Assembly: GCA_020029535.1 (NCBI GenBank)
Contig: JAIBJM010000012.1
Coordinates: 1-44,433 of the forward strand
Reading direction: 5' to 3'
Length of the DNA: 44,433 bases
Source: Gammaproteobacteria bacterium
GTDB taxonomy: Bacteria > Pseudomonadota > Gammaproteobacteria > Steroidobacterales > Steroidobacteraceae
In this document: positions 14,753 through 24,790 of the stretch, piece by piece
How the letters are laid out: each line of letters starts with the position of its first letter
Numbering within the stretch: the stretch's first letter is position 1
Position numbers and translations under genes: made by a program
Notes under the pieces: model-generated
What the model was told of the DNA's origin: nothing
The model's database searches: none
The model's input: the letters and a program-made list of their open reading frames with translations, nothing else

Positions 14753-15346
14753 ATGAAACGTAATCTGAAATGGCTCATCGCTGCCGTACCGGCCTTGCTG
14801 ATTGCGCAAAGCCTGCAGGCCGCGCAGATCACGTCGTACGAACGAGAGGGCTTCCGCGGACGCGCATTCACCACCACCGGCCGCGTGGACAATTTCATGC
14901 GGAATGGTTTCAACGATCGCGTGACTTCAGTGCGTATCGCAGAACGGCGCAGAAATGATTCCATCGACGCGCCGCCACCCGGAGTAGCCCGCTATGAATA
15001 CCGGCGGCGGCCCAACGAACGCCTCTACGAGGTTCCGGTGAGTTCGGCGCGCGCTGTATACGGTCCGCCGCAGCAACGCTGCTGGATTGAAAGCCAGCAG
15101 GTCGAGGAGCGTGGACGAGCCAATGTGGGCGGCGCCGTGGCCGGCGGGGCCATCGGCGCCAATGCAGGACGCGATCGCGGCACTACCTATCGACGCGATG
15201 TCGAACACTGCTCGGCGCGCGAAAGCGGTCCGCCGGAATACTGGGATGTGCGCTATGAATTCCGCGGCGAGCCTCACACCGTGCAGATGAGCGAGCCGCC
15301 GGGCCGCACCATCCTCGTCAACCGCAATGGCGAGCCGCGCCAATAG
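14753..15346 (+). CDS. Secreted beta/gamma-crystallin-like protein
   Basis: A 197-residue exported protein. ATG 14753 has AGGA 7 bases upstream and begins the signal peptide MKRNLKWLIAAVPALLIAQSLQA; an ATG at 14738 would add 5 residues. The mature N-terminus has a single beta/gamma-crystallin-like Greek-key motif (ITSYEREGFRGRAFTTTGRVDNFMRNGFNDRVTSVRI). The second half has a short glycine-rich zipper-like segment (VGGAVAGGAIGANAGRDRG), two cysteines (RCWIES, EHCSAR) and a conserved-looking C-terminal strand pair (YWDVRYEFRGEPHTVQM, PGRTILVNRNGEP). Proteins of this build occur in Xanthomonas relatives with no known function; a cell-envelope or calcium-binding role is possible. It is a single gene after a terminator, facing the opposing hupE gene. 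Confidence 0.78.
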   Translation: MKRNLKWLIAAVPALLIAQSLQAAQITSYEREGFRGRAFTTTGRVDNFMRNGFNDRVTSVRIAERRRNDSIDAPPPGVARYEYRRRPNERLYEVPVSSARAVYGPPQQRCWIESQQVEERGRANVGGAVAGGAIGANAGRDRGTTYRRDVEHCSARESGPPEYWDVRYEFRGEPHTVQMSEPPGRTILVNRNGEPRQ

Positions 15347-15379
15347 TCGACGCTCGGCGAAATTGCCGGACTGTGTTGC

Positions 15380-15967
15380 TCAGAGAACGAGCAGCAGCAG
15401 TCCGGCAGCGGCAACGCCAGCGCCGCTCCAGCGATACAGATGATGCTGCGGCCGGCTGGTAAACCCTGCCACCACGCCCCCCAGCAGCTGCAACAGCACC
15501 GTCGTGAAGGACATGCCGGCGAGGAAGGTCAGGCCCGAGGCCGTCAATGGCAATTCGGTGCCATGCGCGTAGCCGTGCAACACCGCGAACAGAGCGGTCA
15601 TCAACACCGCAACCACCGGCGCCGGACGGATCGCCAGCGCGATCAACAGACCCAGCGCCATCACCGAACTCACCACACCCAGCTCGACGGCTGCAGATGC
15701 CGGTCGGCCCATGCCGATTGCGGCGCCTGCCACCATCAGCAACACGAAGGTGGCCGGCACGGCGGAGCGTGCGCGTGGCTCCAGCTGCGCGGCCCATATG
15801 CCGACCGCCAGTATTGCCAGCAGGTGGTCGATGCCCAGCAGCGGATGCGTGAGTCCCGCAACAAGGCCTACCTGATGACCCGGATGCGCCGTTGCAATCG
15901 ACGGGGCCAGCAATACCAGTGCCGCTGCGGGCGCAATACGTACAAGGGACTGAGCGATCGGCTTCAT
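15380..15967 (-). CDS. HupE/UreJ family metal transporter
   Basis: A 195-residue membrane protein with a signal-like first segment and about six TM helices. The family motif AHPGHQVGLVAGLTHPLLGIDHLLA places histidines for nickel or cobalt binding, and HGYAHG in a later helix is the second family signature. HupE/UreJ proteins import nickel for hydrogenase or urease. No such enzyme is in this window, so the substrate stays open. It lies 21 bases downstream of gltD on the same strand; it has its own GGGAG ribosome site 5 bases before the ATG and a TACAAT nearby, so it may have a separate promoter. Confidence 0.9.
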   Translation of the reverse strand: MKPIAQSLVRIAPAAALVLLAPSIATAHPGHQVGLVAGLTHPLLGIDHLLAILAVGIWAAQLEPRARSAVPATFVLLMVAGAAIGMGRPASAAVELGVVSSVMALGLLIALAIRPAPVVAVLMTALFAVLHGYAHGTELPLTASGLTFLAGMSFTTVLLQLLGGVVAGFTSRPQHHLYRWSGAGVAAAGLLLLVL

Positions 15968-15988
15968 GGCAACTCCCAGATTGTATGT

Positions 15989-17473
<1,485 letters not shown>

Positions 17474-17485
17474 ATTGTTGTTCGC

Positions 17486-20400
17486 TTAATTCCCACCGAC
17501 GCGCGCCAGATCGCGCGCATTCTCTTCAAACGCCGCCATGATGGCCTCGTCTCCCGACAAACCCTGTTCGTGCGCCCGCTTGACGCTGATCAGGACCCGC
17601 TTGTAGTCCTTCGGCATGACCTTGACGAAGCGCTTGACCGACTGCTCCCAGCTGGCGAGCAATTCGCGTGCCCGGTTGCTGCCGGTGTAGTCGAGATGCC
17701 GCTGCACCAGCGCGCGCACCGCCGCGATCTCTTCGGCATCTTCCAGTTTCTCGATGCCCACCATCTGCTGGTTGACGCGCACCGCAAAATCCGCGGCAGC
17801 ATCGAGTACATAGGCCACGCCGCCGGACATGCCGGCGCCGAAATTGCGGCCGGCGCGCCCCAACACCACGACGCGACCGCCAGTCATGTATTCACAACCG
17901 TGGTCACCCACGCCTTCGACAACGGTATCAACGCCGCTGTTGCGGACCGCAAAGCGCTCGCCGGCCATGCCATTGATGAACACTTCGCCCTTGGTAGCGC
18001 CATACAACGCCACATTGCCGACGATGATGTTGTCTTCAGCCGCGAATCCGGCCTTCGGCGGCGGCTGGATGATCAGGCGGCCGCCCGACAGACCCTTGCC
18101 GATGTAATCGTTGGCATCGCCTTCCAGACGGAAGGTCATGCCCGTCGGCACGAATGCACCGAAGCTCTGACCGGCCGAACCGGTGAACGTCAGCTGCACC
18201 GTATCTTCCGGCAGCCCCTTCGCACCCCACTTGCGGGTGATCTCGCTGCCGACAATGGTGCCCACCACCCGATTGACGTTGCGGATCGGGACTTCGGCCT
18301 GCACCTTATCGCCGCGTTCGATGGCCGGCCTGCACAGTTCAAGCAGGGTGGTCACATCCAGCGACTTGTCGAGGCCGTGATCCTGGTCGATCTGGCGGAA
18401 ACGACCCACTTCATCGCCCACATCGGGCTGATAAAGAATGTTGCTGAAATCGAAGCCGCGCGCCTTCCAGTGGTCGATGGCCTTGCGCGATTCCAGGCGA
18501 TCCACACGACCCACCATTTCCTCCACGGTGCGGAAACCGAGCTGCGCCATGATTTCGCGCATGTCCTCGGCGATGAAGCGCATGAAGTTGACCACGTGCT
18601 CCGGCTTGCCGGTGAAATGGGCGCGCAGCCGCGGATCCTGCGTGGCCACGCCCACCGGACAGGTGTTCAGATGGCACACACGCATCATCACGCAGCCCAC
18701 CGACACCAGCGGTGCGGTGGCGAAGCCGAATTCCTCGGCGCCCAGCAGCGCGGCAACCGCCACGTCGCGGCCGGTCTTCAGCTGGCCATCGGCTTCGACG
18801 GCAATGCGGCTGCGCAGATTGTTCAGCACCAGCGTCTGATGCGCCTCGGCCAGGCCCAGCTCCCACGGCAAGCCGGCATGCGCGATCGAGGTCTGCGGCG
18901 CCGCACCGGTGCCGCCATCGTAGCCGCTGATCAGCACCACATCGGCGTGCGCCTTGGAGACACCCGCCGCAATCGTTCCCACGCCCACTTCGGCCACCAG
19001 CTTGACGCTGATGCGGGCCTGGCGATTGGCATTCTTCAGGTCGTGGATCAGCTCGGCCAGATCCTCGATCGAATAGATGTCGTGATGAGGCGGCGGAGAA
19101 ATCAGACCCACACCTGCGGTGGTGTGCCGGGTCTTGGCAATCCACGGATACACCTTGGTGCCCGGCAGCTGTCCGCCCTCGCCCGGCTTGGCGCCCTGCG
19201 CCATCTTGATCTGGATCTCGCGCGCGCTGACCAGATATTCGCTGGTCACGCCGAAGCGGCCCGAAGCCACCTGCTTGATGGCGGAATTCTTCGAATCGCC
19301 ATTGGGCAGCGGTACGTAGCGGTCCGGATCCTCGCCGCCCTCACCAGTGTTGCTCTTGCCGCCGATGCGGTTCATCGCGATGGCCAGCGTCTCGTGCGCT
19401 TCCTTGCTGATCGAGCCATATGACATCGCGCCGGTCTTGAAGCGCCTGACAATGCTTTCGACCGACTCGACCTCGGACAGCGGCACCGGTTCGTTGCTGT
19501 TCTTGAAGTCCAGCAGGCCGCGCAGCGTGCACAGCTGCCTTGACTGATCGTTGATGATCTGTGCGTACGACTTGTAGGTGACGTAGCTGCCGGTACGCAC
19601 TGCCTTCTGCAGCCGGTGGATCGACTCCGGATTGAACAGGTGATACTCGCCCTCGGCGCGCCATTGATACTGACCGCCCGCGGGCAGCGCCTGCGAATCG
19701 GCATCGCGTTCGCCGAATGCCGCGTGATGCCGCATCAGAACCTCGCGCGCCACCACATCGATACCGATGCCGCCGACGCGCGAACTGGTCCAGGTGAAAT
19801 ACTCGTCGATCAGGTCCTGACGCAGGCCTACTGCCTCGAACACCTGGGCGCCGTGATAGCTCTGGATGGCCGAGATGCCCATCTTGGACATCACCTTGAC
19901 CACGCCCTTGGTCGCCGCCTTGACGAAATTCTTGCAGGCCAGCTTGTGATCGACGTTGGTAAGCAGGCCTTCACCAATCATGCCGTCCATGGTCTCGAAG
20001 GCCAGATACGGATTGATGGCGCTGCAGCCGTAACCGATCAGCAGCGAGAAGTGATGCACCTCGCGCGCTTCGCCGGTTTCCAGCACCAGACTGACGCGGG
20101 TACGTACACCTTCCCGGATCAGATAGTGGTGCAGACCGGCCACCGCCAGCAGCGCCGGAATCGCCACCATGTCCTTGTTGACGCCGCGATCGCTGAGGAC
20201 CAGTACATTGACCTCCTCCTCGACGACCATGCGCTGGGCGACGGCACGCAGCTCCTCGATGGACTGCGCCAGACCATCCTCACCGCGCGCAGCGTGGAAC
20301 AGGATGGGCAACACGCCGACCTTCAGGCCGGGCAGCTGCATGTGGCGGATGCGCGAGAAATCCTCATTGGTCAGCACCGGTCCATCGAGCTGCAGTCGGC

Positions 20401-22099
20401 GGCAGTCGGCAGGACGCGGCTGCAGCAGATTACCTTCCGGGCCGAGCAGCACTTCGCTGGCGGTGATCAATTCCTCGCGGATGCAGTCAATCGGCGGATT
20501 GGTGACCTGCGCGAACAGCTGCTTGAAATAGTCGTACAGCAAGCGCGGTCGCCCCGACAGCACCGCCAGCGGGGTGTCGTTGCCCATTGAGCCGACGGCT
20601 TCGACGCCATTGCGCCCCATCGGATCGATCAGCAGCCGCTGGTCCTCGAAGGTATAGCCGAAGGCGATCTGCCGCTGCAGCAGCGTTTCATGGTCGACCA
20701 TTGGCAATGCCGATGCCGGCGGCAGATTCTTCAGCGTGACCAGATGCTGATCGAGCCACTGTCGGTACGGCCGCTCATGCACGATGGCGGCCTTGATCTC
20801 TTCATCTTCAACGATGCGCCCCTGCTCGGTGTCGACCAGGAACATGCGGCCGGGCTGCAGACGACCCTTGCTCACGATCTGCTCAGGCGGAAACTCCAGC
20901 ACGCCGGCTTCCGAGGCCATGACGACCAGATCGTCTTTCGTAATGTAGTAGCGCGACGGACGCAGACCGTTGCGGTCAAGAATTGCGCCGATCTGCCTGC
21001 CATCGGTGAAGGCCACCGACGCCGGACCATCCCAGGGCTCCATCAGGCAGGAGTGGTACTGATAGAAGGCACGGCGCGCATCGTCCATGCTCTCGTGCGC
21101 CTGCCAGGGCTCCGGGATCATCATCATCACCGCGTGAGCCAACGGTCGGCCGGCCAGCACCAGCAGTTCCAGCGTGTTGTCGAACATCGCCGAGTCGCTG
21201 CCATTCGGATTGACGATGGGCAGGATCTTCGAGATGTCGTCGCCGAACAGTTCGGACTCGAACAGCGCTTCGCGCGCCTTCATCCAGTTGATATTGCCGC
21301 GCAGCGTGTTGATTTCACCGTTGTGCGCAAGATAGCGATACGGATGCGAGCGATCCCAGCTCGGGAAGGTGTTGGTACTGAAGCGCGAATGCACCAGCGC
21401 CAGCGCCGTCTGCATGGAGGGATTCTGCAGATCGAGAAAATACTGCGACAGTTGCGTGGTCAGCAGCATGCCCTTGTAGACCAGTGTCTTGAACGACAGG
21501 CTGGCGACATACCAGTACTCGGCACCGTCCAGCGTGGACGTGCGGATCTCGGCATAGGCGCGCTTGCGCGCCACATACAGACGTCGTTCGAAATCCATGT
21601 CGTCGACCAGTTCAGGTGGCCGGCCGATGAAGACCTGACGCATGAATGGTTCGGCTGACTTTGCGGTGTCTCCCAGCATCGAGTTATCCACCGGCACCGT
21701 GCGCCAGCCGATCATCGTCAACCCGGACGACTGCACGATGTGCTCGAAGGCCTCTTCCAGCTTGCGACGCTTGGTGGGATTGCGCGGCAGGAACACCAGA
21801 CCGCAGCCGTACTGGCCCGCTTCCGGCAGACTGAGACGGGCTTTCTTGCTGACTTCCTTGAAGAAGGCATGCGGTATCTGCAGCAGCACGCCGGCGCCGT
21901 CGCCGGTATTGGCCTCGCAGCCACTGGCGCCGCGGTGATCAAGATTACGCAGGACTTCAATGGCCTGCTGCAGGATGCGATGCGACTTGCGGCCTTTGAT
22001 ATCGGCGACAAAGCCGACGCCACAGGCGTCATGTTCGTTACGCGGATCGTAGAGACCCTGCTTGGACGGCGGTCCGAGCCGCGGCTTGGCGTCGCTCAT
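17486..22099 (-). CDS. gltB: Glutamate synthase [NADPH] large chain
   Basis: The alpha subunit of GOGAT, which makes two glutamates from glutamine and 2-oxoglutarate. I chose ATG 22099 ([22 protein letters not shown]) because GGGGAG lies 7 bases upstream, giving 1537 residues. The class II glutamine amidotransferase cysteine is in [10 protein letters not shown], close to the start and preceded by a short propeptide. The FMN-binding synthase domain includes [10 protein letters not shown] and [23 protein letters not shown]. The [3Fe-4S] ligands are [13 protein letters not shown] (C-x5-C-x4-C). The C-terminal beta-helix domain ([11 protein letters not shown]) is present. A plausible sigma-70 promoter lies ~200 bases upstream. 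Confidence 0.98.
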   Translation of the reverse strand: MSDAKPRLGPPSKQGLYDPRNEHDACGVGFVADIKGRKSHRILQQAIEVLRNLDHRGASGCEANTGDGAGVLLQIPHAFFKEVSKKARLSLPEAGQYGCGLVFLPRNPTKRRKLEEAFEHIVQSSGLTMIGWRTVPVDNSMLGDTAKSAEPFMRQVFIGRPPELVDDMDFERRLYVARKRAYAEIRTSTLDGAEYWYVASLSFKTLVYKGMLLTTQLSQYFLDLQNPSMQTALALVHSRFSTNTFPSWDRSHPYRYLAHNGEINTLRGNINWMKAREALFESELFGDDISKILPIVNPNGSDSAMFDNTLELLVLAGRPLAHAVMMMIPEPWQAHESMDDARRAFYQYHSCLMEPWDGPASVAFTDGRQIGAILDRNGLRPSRYYITKDDLVVMASEAGVLEFPPEQIVSKGRLQPGRMFLVDTEQGRIVEDEEIKAAIVHERPYRQWLDQHLVTLKNLPPASALPMVDHETLLQRQIAFGYTFEDQRLLIDPMGRNGVEAVGSMGNDTPLAVLSGRPRLLYDYFKQLFAQVTNPPIDCIREELITASEVLLGPEGNLLQPRPADCRRLQLDGPVLTNEDFSRIRHMQLPGLKVGVLPILFHAARGEDGLAQSIEELRAVAQRMVVEEEVNVLVLSDRGVNKDMVAIPALLAVAGLHHYLIREGVRTRVSLVLETGEAREVHHFSLLIGYGCSAINPYLAFETMDGMIGEGLLTNVDHKLACKNFVKAATKGVVKVMSKMGISAIQSYHGAQVFEAVGLRQDLIDEYFTWTSSRVGGIGIDVVAREVLMRHHAAFGERDADSQALPAGGQYQWRAEGEYHLFNPESIHRLQKAVRTGSYVTYKSYAQIINDQSRQLCTLRGLLDFKNSNEPVPLSEVESVESIVRRFKTGAMSYGSISKEAHETLAIAMNRIGGKSNTGEGGEDPDRYVPLPNGDSKNSAIKQVASGRFGVTSEYLVSAREIQIKMAQGAKPGEGGQLPGTKVYPWIAKTRHTTAGVGLISPPPHHDIYSIEDLAELIHDLKNANRQARISVKLVAEVGVGTIAAGVSKAHADVVLISGYDGGTGAAPQTSIAHAGLPWELGLAEAHQTLVLNNLRSRIAVEADGQLKTGRDVAVAALLGAEEFGFATAPLVSVGCVMMRVCHLNTCPVGVATQDPRLRAHFTGKPEHVVNFMRFIAEDMREIMAQLGFRTVEEMVGRVDRLESRKAIDHWKARGFDFSNILYQPDVGDEVGRFRQIDQDHGLDKSLDVTTLLELCRPAIERGDKVQAEVPIRNVNRVVGTIVGSEITRKWGAKGLPEDTVQLTFTGSAGQSFGAFVPTGMTFRLEGDANDYIGKGLSGGRLIIQPPPKAGFAAEDNIIVGNVALYGATKGEVFINGMAGERFAVRNSGVDTVVEGVGDHGCEYMTGGRVVVLGRAGRNFGAGMSGGVAYVLDAAADFAVRVNQQMVGIEKLEDAEEIAAVRALVQRHLDYTGSNRARELLASWEQSVKRFVKVMPKDYKRVLISVKRAHEQGLSGDEAIMAAFEENARDLARVGGN

Positions 22100-22228
22100 G
22101 GCATTGCTCCCCTGAAACACTAAACAATGGACCGCCACGGCCCACGTCCCTACAAAGCCGTAGCACAAACGGCTCCGCCACTGCAGGTTTACTGAAATGG
22201 CCGCGAATTCAGAGACTTGCGATCAGGG

Positions 22229-22252
22229 GTCCTGGGCTTGACCCCCCAGGAC
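22229..22252. promoter_or_regulatory. Hairpin in the gltB leader
   Basis: GTCCTGGG and CCCAGGAC form a perfect 8-bp stem with an 8-base loop (CTTGACCC). If gltB starts transcription near 22293 on the minus strand, this hairpin lies in its ~190-base leader. There is no T-tract on either side, so a regulatory or protective role is only a guess. Confidence 0.35.
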
Positions 22253-22299
22253 GGCGAAGCGTTCCGGACGCCCGTGCTCAACAAAAACTCTGCCGGTCA

Positions 22300-22327
22300 A
22301 TATTACCGACCAGCCTGCTTGCGTCAA
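22300..22327 (-). promoter_or_regulatory. Probable sigma-70 promoter of gltBD
   Basis: On the minus strand TTGACG (22322-22327), a 16-base spacer and TAATAT (22300-22305) make a reasonable -35/-10 pair. It lies between the small gene ending at 22338 and gltB starting at 22099. Confidence 0.5.
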
Positions 22328-22337
22328 TTAGCTGGTG

Positions 22338-22646
22338 TCAGCTGCGATCGGTTGATCGACGGCCGGGTGGTGCGCCCTGGCGCAGCAGAACTTTTGGCAG
22401 TTCTGGCCAGCGGGTACGATCAAGCCTGGCGCGTTCAATGCTGGATTCTGTGCGGAATACCAGCTCCGGATGCATGTCGCCATAACGGCTCTGCAGCAGC
22501 GACTCGAATTCGACCGCCGATAGCTGCAATTGCAATGGCTCGGAACTCTGATGTGTCTCCAGACCTATCGCCTCGGTAGCGCAGCGCACTACCAATCGCG
22601 CCCTTCGTAACCCTATACCCAACCCGCTTTCATCATTGCTATCCAT
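22338..22646 (-). CDS. Conserved small protein of unknown function, paralogue 1
   Basis: A 102-residue soluble protein with no signal peptide or TM segment. It aligns along its length with the protein at 22871-23176. Shared blocks are RARLVV near residue 16, a strand ending LxLxLS-x2-EF, RYG-x2-HPELV-x-R, SS-x-ERARL, LPK-V-x-LR and GAP-x-G-x-R at the end. This conservation and normal codon use suggest a real gene, although I recognise no family. It is basic and arginine-rich, so nucleic acid binding is possible. It starts at ATG 22646 and has a 16-bp inverted repeat ~90 bases upstream. Confidence 0.65.
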   Translation of the reverse strand: MDSNDESGLGIGLRRARLVVRCATEAIGLETHQSSEPLQLQLSAVEFESLLQSRYGDMHPELVFRTESSIERARLDRTRWPELPKVLLRQGAPPGRRSTDRS

Positions 22647-22737
22647 CTTTTTTTCCCGTCCCTAGGAAGCTTCTTGTTAGTCCTACAAACTCATGGCAAA
22701 CGGAACATAACAAGGGCATCAAAGAGGCTGGAAGTCA

Positions 22738-22753
22738 CTGTCAAACTTGACAG
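22738..22753. promoter_or_regulatory. Inverted repeat CTGTCAA-AC-TTGACAG
   Basis: A perfect 7-bp inverted repeat with a 2-base centre, in an AT-rich patch between the two paralogues. TTGACA is readable on both strands: rightward it is followed by TTTATA after 18 bases, leftward only by weak -10 matches. It may be an operator or a promoter element for paralogue 1. Confidence 0.35.
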
Positions 22754-22870
22754 GGTAAGCCTGAAATTTCTTTATAAAACAAAATATTAATAAAGAAAGG
22801 AAGGAATTCAACGCCGCCAGCGCGAAGTAATTTAGGGACTTTTGGGGAACGCCGGCCGTCTGGCTGGGCA

Positions 22871-23176
22871 TCAGCGCTTGGTCTTGCGACGCTTCCCGTT
22901 GGGCGCGCCCATGCGCAGTACCACTTTGGGCAAGCCATCGAGCCCATCGCGATGCAGGCGCGCCCGTTCCAGGGAGGAATCCGAACGCAGCACCAGCTCC
23001 GGATGGCTTCGACCATAGCGACGCCGCAACTCATTACTGAATTCGCCCACAGACAGCCGCAACCTCAGCTCGCCATGGCGCGGAGCTTCCGGCATGCCAA
23101 GCTGCTCGGCGGCGAATTGCACGACCAGCCGGGCGCGGCTTTCGGTAATCGACAGACGCTTTTTCTTGCTGGCCAA
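22871..23176 (-). CDS. Conserved small protein of unknown function, paralogue 2
   Basis: A 101-residue paralogue of the protein at 22338-22646, at roughly half identity by eye. Key shared blocks here are SRARLVVQFAAEQLG, LRLRLSVGEFSNEL, RRRYGRSHPELVLRSDSSLE, RARLHRDG and LPKVVLRMGAPNGK. Both ends are strongly basic (MASKKKR and GKRRKTKR). The start is a TTG at 23176 with GGGATAGCGG just upstream; no in-frame ATG gives the full aligned length. The 224-base spacing between the two genes, with an AT-rich patch, suggests separate transcripts. Function unknown. Confidence 0.65.
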   Translation of the reverse strand: MASKKKRLSITESRARLVVQFAAEQLGMPEAPRHGELRLRLSVGEFSNELRRRYGRSHPELVLRSDSSLERARLHRDGLDGLPKVVLRMGAPNGKRRKTKR

Positions 23177-23666
23177 ACCGCTATCCCGCTGTCGGGAGTT
23201 GGCTCACGCCAGCTGAACCTGCAATGGACTGCACGATGCTCCCACTTCTTTCAGCGACGGCTCTGACGCACCGCCACGCCCACACCCAAGCTACCGCTAT
23301 ATGTGTTCTAACCTGACCAAAACTAGCAAATGAAGTGCGTGGCTGGAACGGAACAAAACTGTAAAAAGTACCTAAATTGACAGGCTGCTCCGCACACGGA
23401 TGATGCGCATGCACAGATTGGCACGGCTTGTCGTTGAGCGCGAAATCCTGCCTGCGCGCATGCCGCATCGCACTCCTTGCAACAGCCCTCACACTTCACA
23501 GACAGAACCCGCGGACCGGGAGCCGGAATCAGGAATCCACAGAACGGGAATCACGCCTATTGCAATGACAGTCCGCGTGCCTTAACTTTCGCGCCGCGTT
23601 GCGAGGGGTACCGCTCGTGACGCCCAGAAATGGTTGTCAGGACACTTTGGAGGTGTTGCAAAGACA
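23177..23666. other. Intergenic region without a supported gene
   Basis: About 490 bases, partly AT-richer than the surroundings. I see no gene or RNA. A TTGACAGG at ~23368 resembles half of the inverted repeat at 22738-22753 and lies ~190 bases upstream of paralogue 2, which may hint at a shared regulator. Promoters for paralogue 2 (minus) and for the next plus-strand gene are expected here. Confidence 0.5.
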
Positions 23667-24047
23667 ATGAAGAAGCGCAAAGAGTCCGCTGCTAGCGAAC
23701 CTGGGCCCCGTCTTCACCGTGTAAACGAGTATCTGCAGAAGAACTTTCCCGACTTTTTTGCCGAAGCGCGCTTCCATGTCGGGGATGACGACTACTTTCT
23801 GTACAGCCGCTTCGGCCAATACCTCGCCCGCTCCATCGAGGCAAACCGCGTCCCCCGTGACAAGATCTACCGTGGCTTCACCGTGCTGAACAAGATGGCG
23901 CGCGTATCGGCCAAGGATCCGGCCGTCCGCCGCATGCTGGTTTCCGGACCGCTGGAATACATTGTCGATGCCCCCAAGGCCCATGCGTTGGCGCGCAAGC
24001 GCCTGTCGGCCACGGCGCAGGGCTACCTGGAAGGCCTCTGCGAATAG
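23667..24047 (+). CDS. Hypothetical protein
   Basis: A 126-residue soluble protein. I chose ATG 23667 (MKKRKESAASEPGPRLHRVNEYL); a GGAGG lies 13 bases upstream, further than ideal, and a TTG at 23634 would add 11 residues. The sequence has a compact alpha/beta look: FPDFFAEARFHVGDDDYFLYSRFGQYLARSI, then KIYRGFTVLNKMARV, then SGPLEYIVDAPKAHALARKRL. It resembles small proteins I have seen without an assigned function, and I cannot name the family. It lies 30 bases upstream of the DUF924 gene, in the same direction. Confidence 0.65.
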   Translation: MKKRKESAASEPGPRLHRVNEYLQKNFPDFFAEARFHVGDDDYFLYSRFGQYLARSIEANRVPRDKIYRGFTVLNKMARVSAKDPAVRRMLVSGPLEYIVDAPKAHALARKRLSATAQGYLEGLCE

Positions 24048-24077
24048 CTTTTCGCTTCCGGTCGCGGCGCTGAGCAC

Positions 24078-24710
24078 ATGAGTACCCAGCGCCGCGCCCA
24101 TGAAGTGCTGGAATTCTGGTTCGGGCCGCGTCCTTTTACGCCTGCCGTCATCGAACAGCGCATGCGCCTGTGGTTCAGCAACAGCGATGCCCCCGAGCTG
24201 ATCCCCCAGACCGATGAAGCCGTCCGGCTGCGCTTTGGACCCCTGGCAGCAGCCGCCGCGCGCGGCGAACTGGCTGCGTGGGAATCCAGCCCGCGGCGGC
24301 GACTGGCGCTGATCCTATTGCTCGATCAATTCTCCAGAAACATTTTCCGCGGCCGGCTGCGCGCCTACAGCCAGGATCGCGTGGCGCTGGCGCTGACGGT
24401 GGAAGGCATGCAGCTCGGCGCCGAAGCCCCACTCGACCCCGTGGAACGGATCTTCTTCTACATGCCGCTGCAGCACGCTGAATCCGTGGATGTACAGGAA
24501 GAATCGGTAGCGGCCTTCCGGAGACTGATGGAAGAAGCGCCGCCTGAGCTGCGTCCGGTATTTGCCGCGGTGAACGAGTACGCGCAGCTGCATCGCGACA
24601 TCATCGTGCGCTTTGGACGCTTCCCCCACCGCAACCAGGCACTGGGCCGCGACACGACCAATGAGGAAGCCGTCTGGCTGGAGCGCGAAGGCATGCGGTT
24701 TGGTCAGTAG
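24078..24710 (+). CDS. DUF924 family protein
   Basis: A 210-residue soluble protein of the DUF924 family (TPR-like helical fold, function not established). The family marks are the opening HEVLEFWFGP, WF in MRLWFSNSDAPELIPQTDE, LALILLLDQFSRNIFRG, FFYMPLQHAESVDVQE and the closing FGRFPHRNQALGRDTTNEE. It starts at ATG 24078, shortly after the small hypothetical gene. The length fits the family. Confidence 0.93.
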   Translation: MSTQRRAHEVLEFWFGPRPFTPAVIEQRMRLWFSNSDAPELIPQTDEAVRLRFGPLAAAAARGELAAWESSPRRRLALILLLDQFSRNIFRGRLRAYSQDRVALALTVEGMQLGAEAPLDPVERIFFYMPLQHAESVDVQEESVAAFRRLMEEAPPELRPVFAAVNEYAQLHRDIIVRFGRFPHRNQALGRDTTNEEAVWLEREGMRFGQ

Positions 24711-24790
24711 CCAGCACCCTGCGGCGTTGACACTGCGACAAACGCTTCAATAGGCTGCCGCGACTTCCAGAGCCAGGTCGAAGGGCTGCA

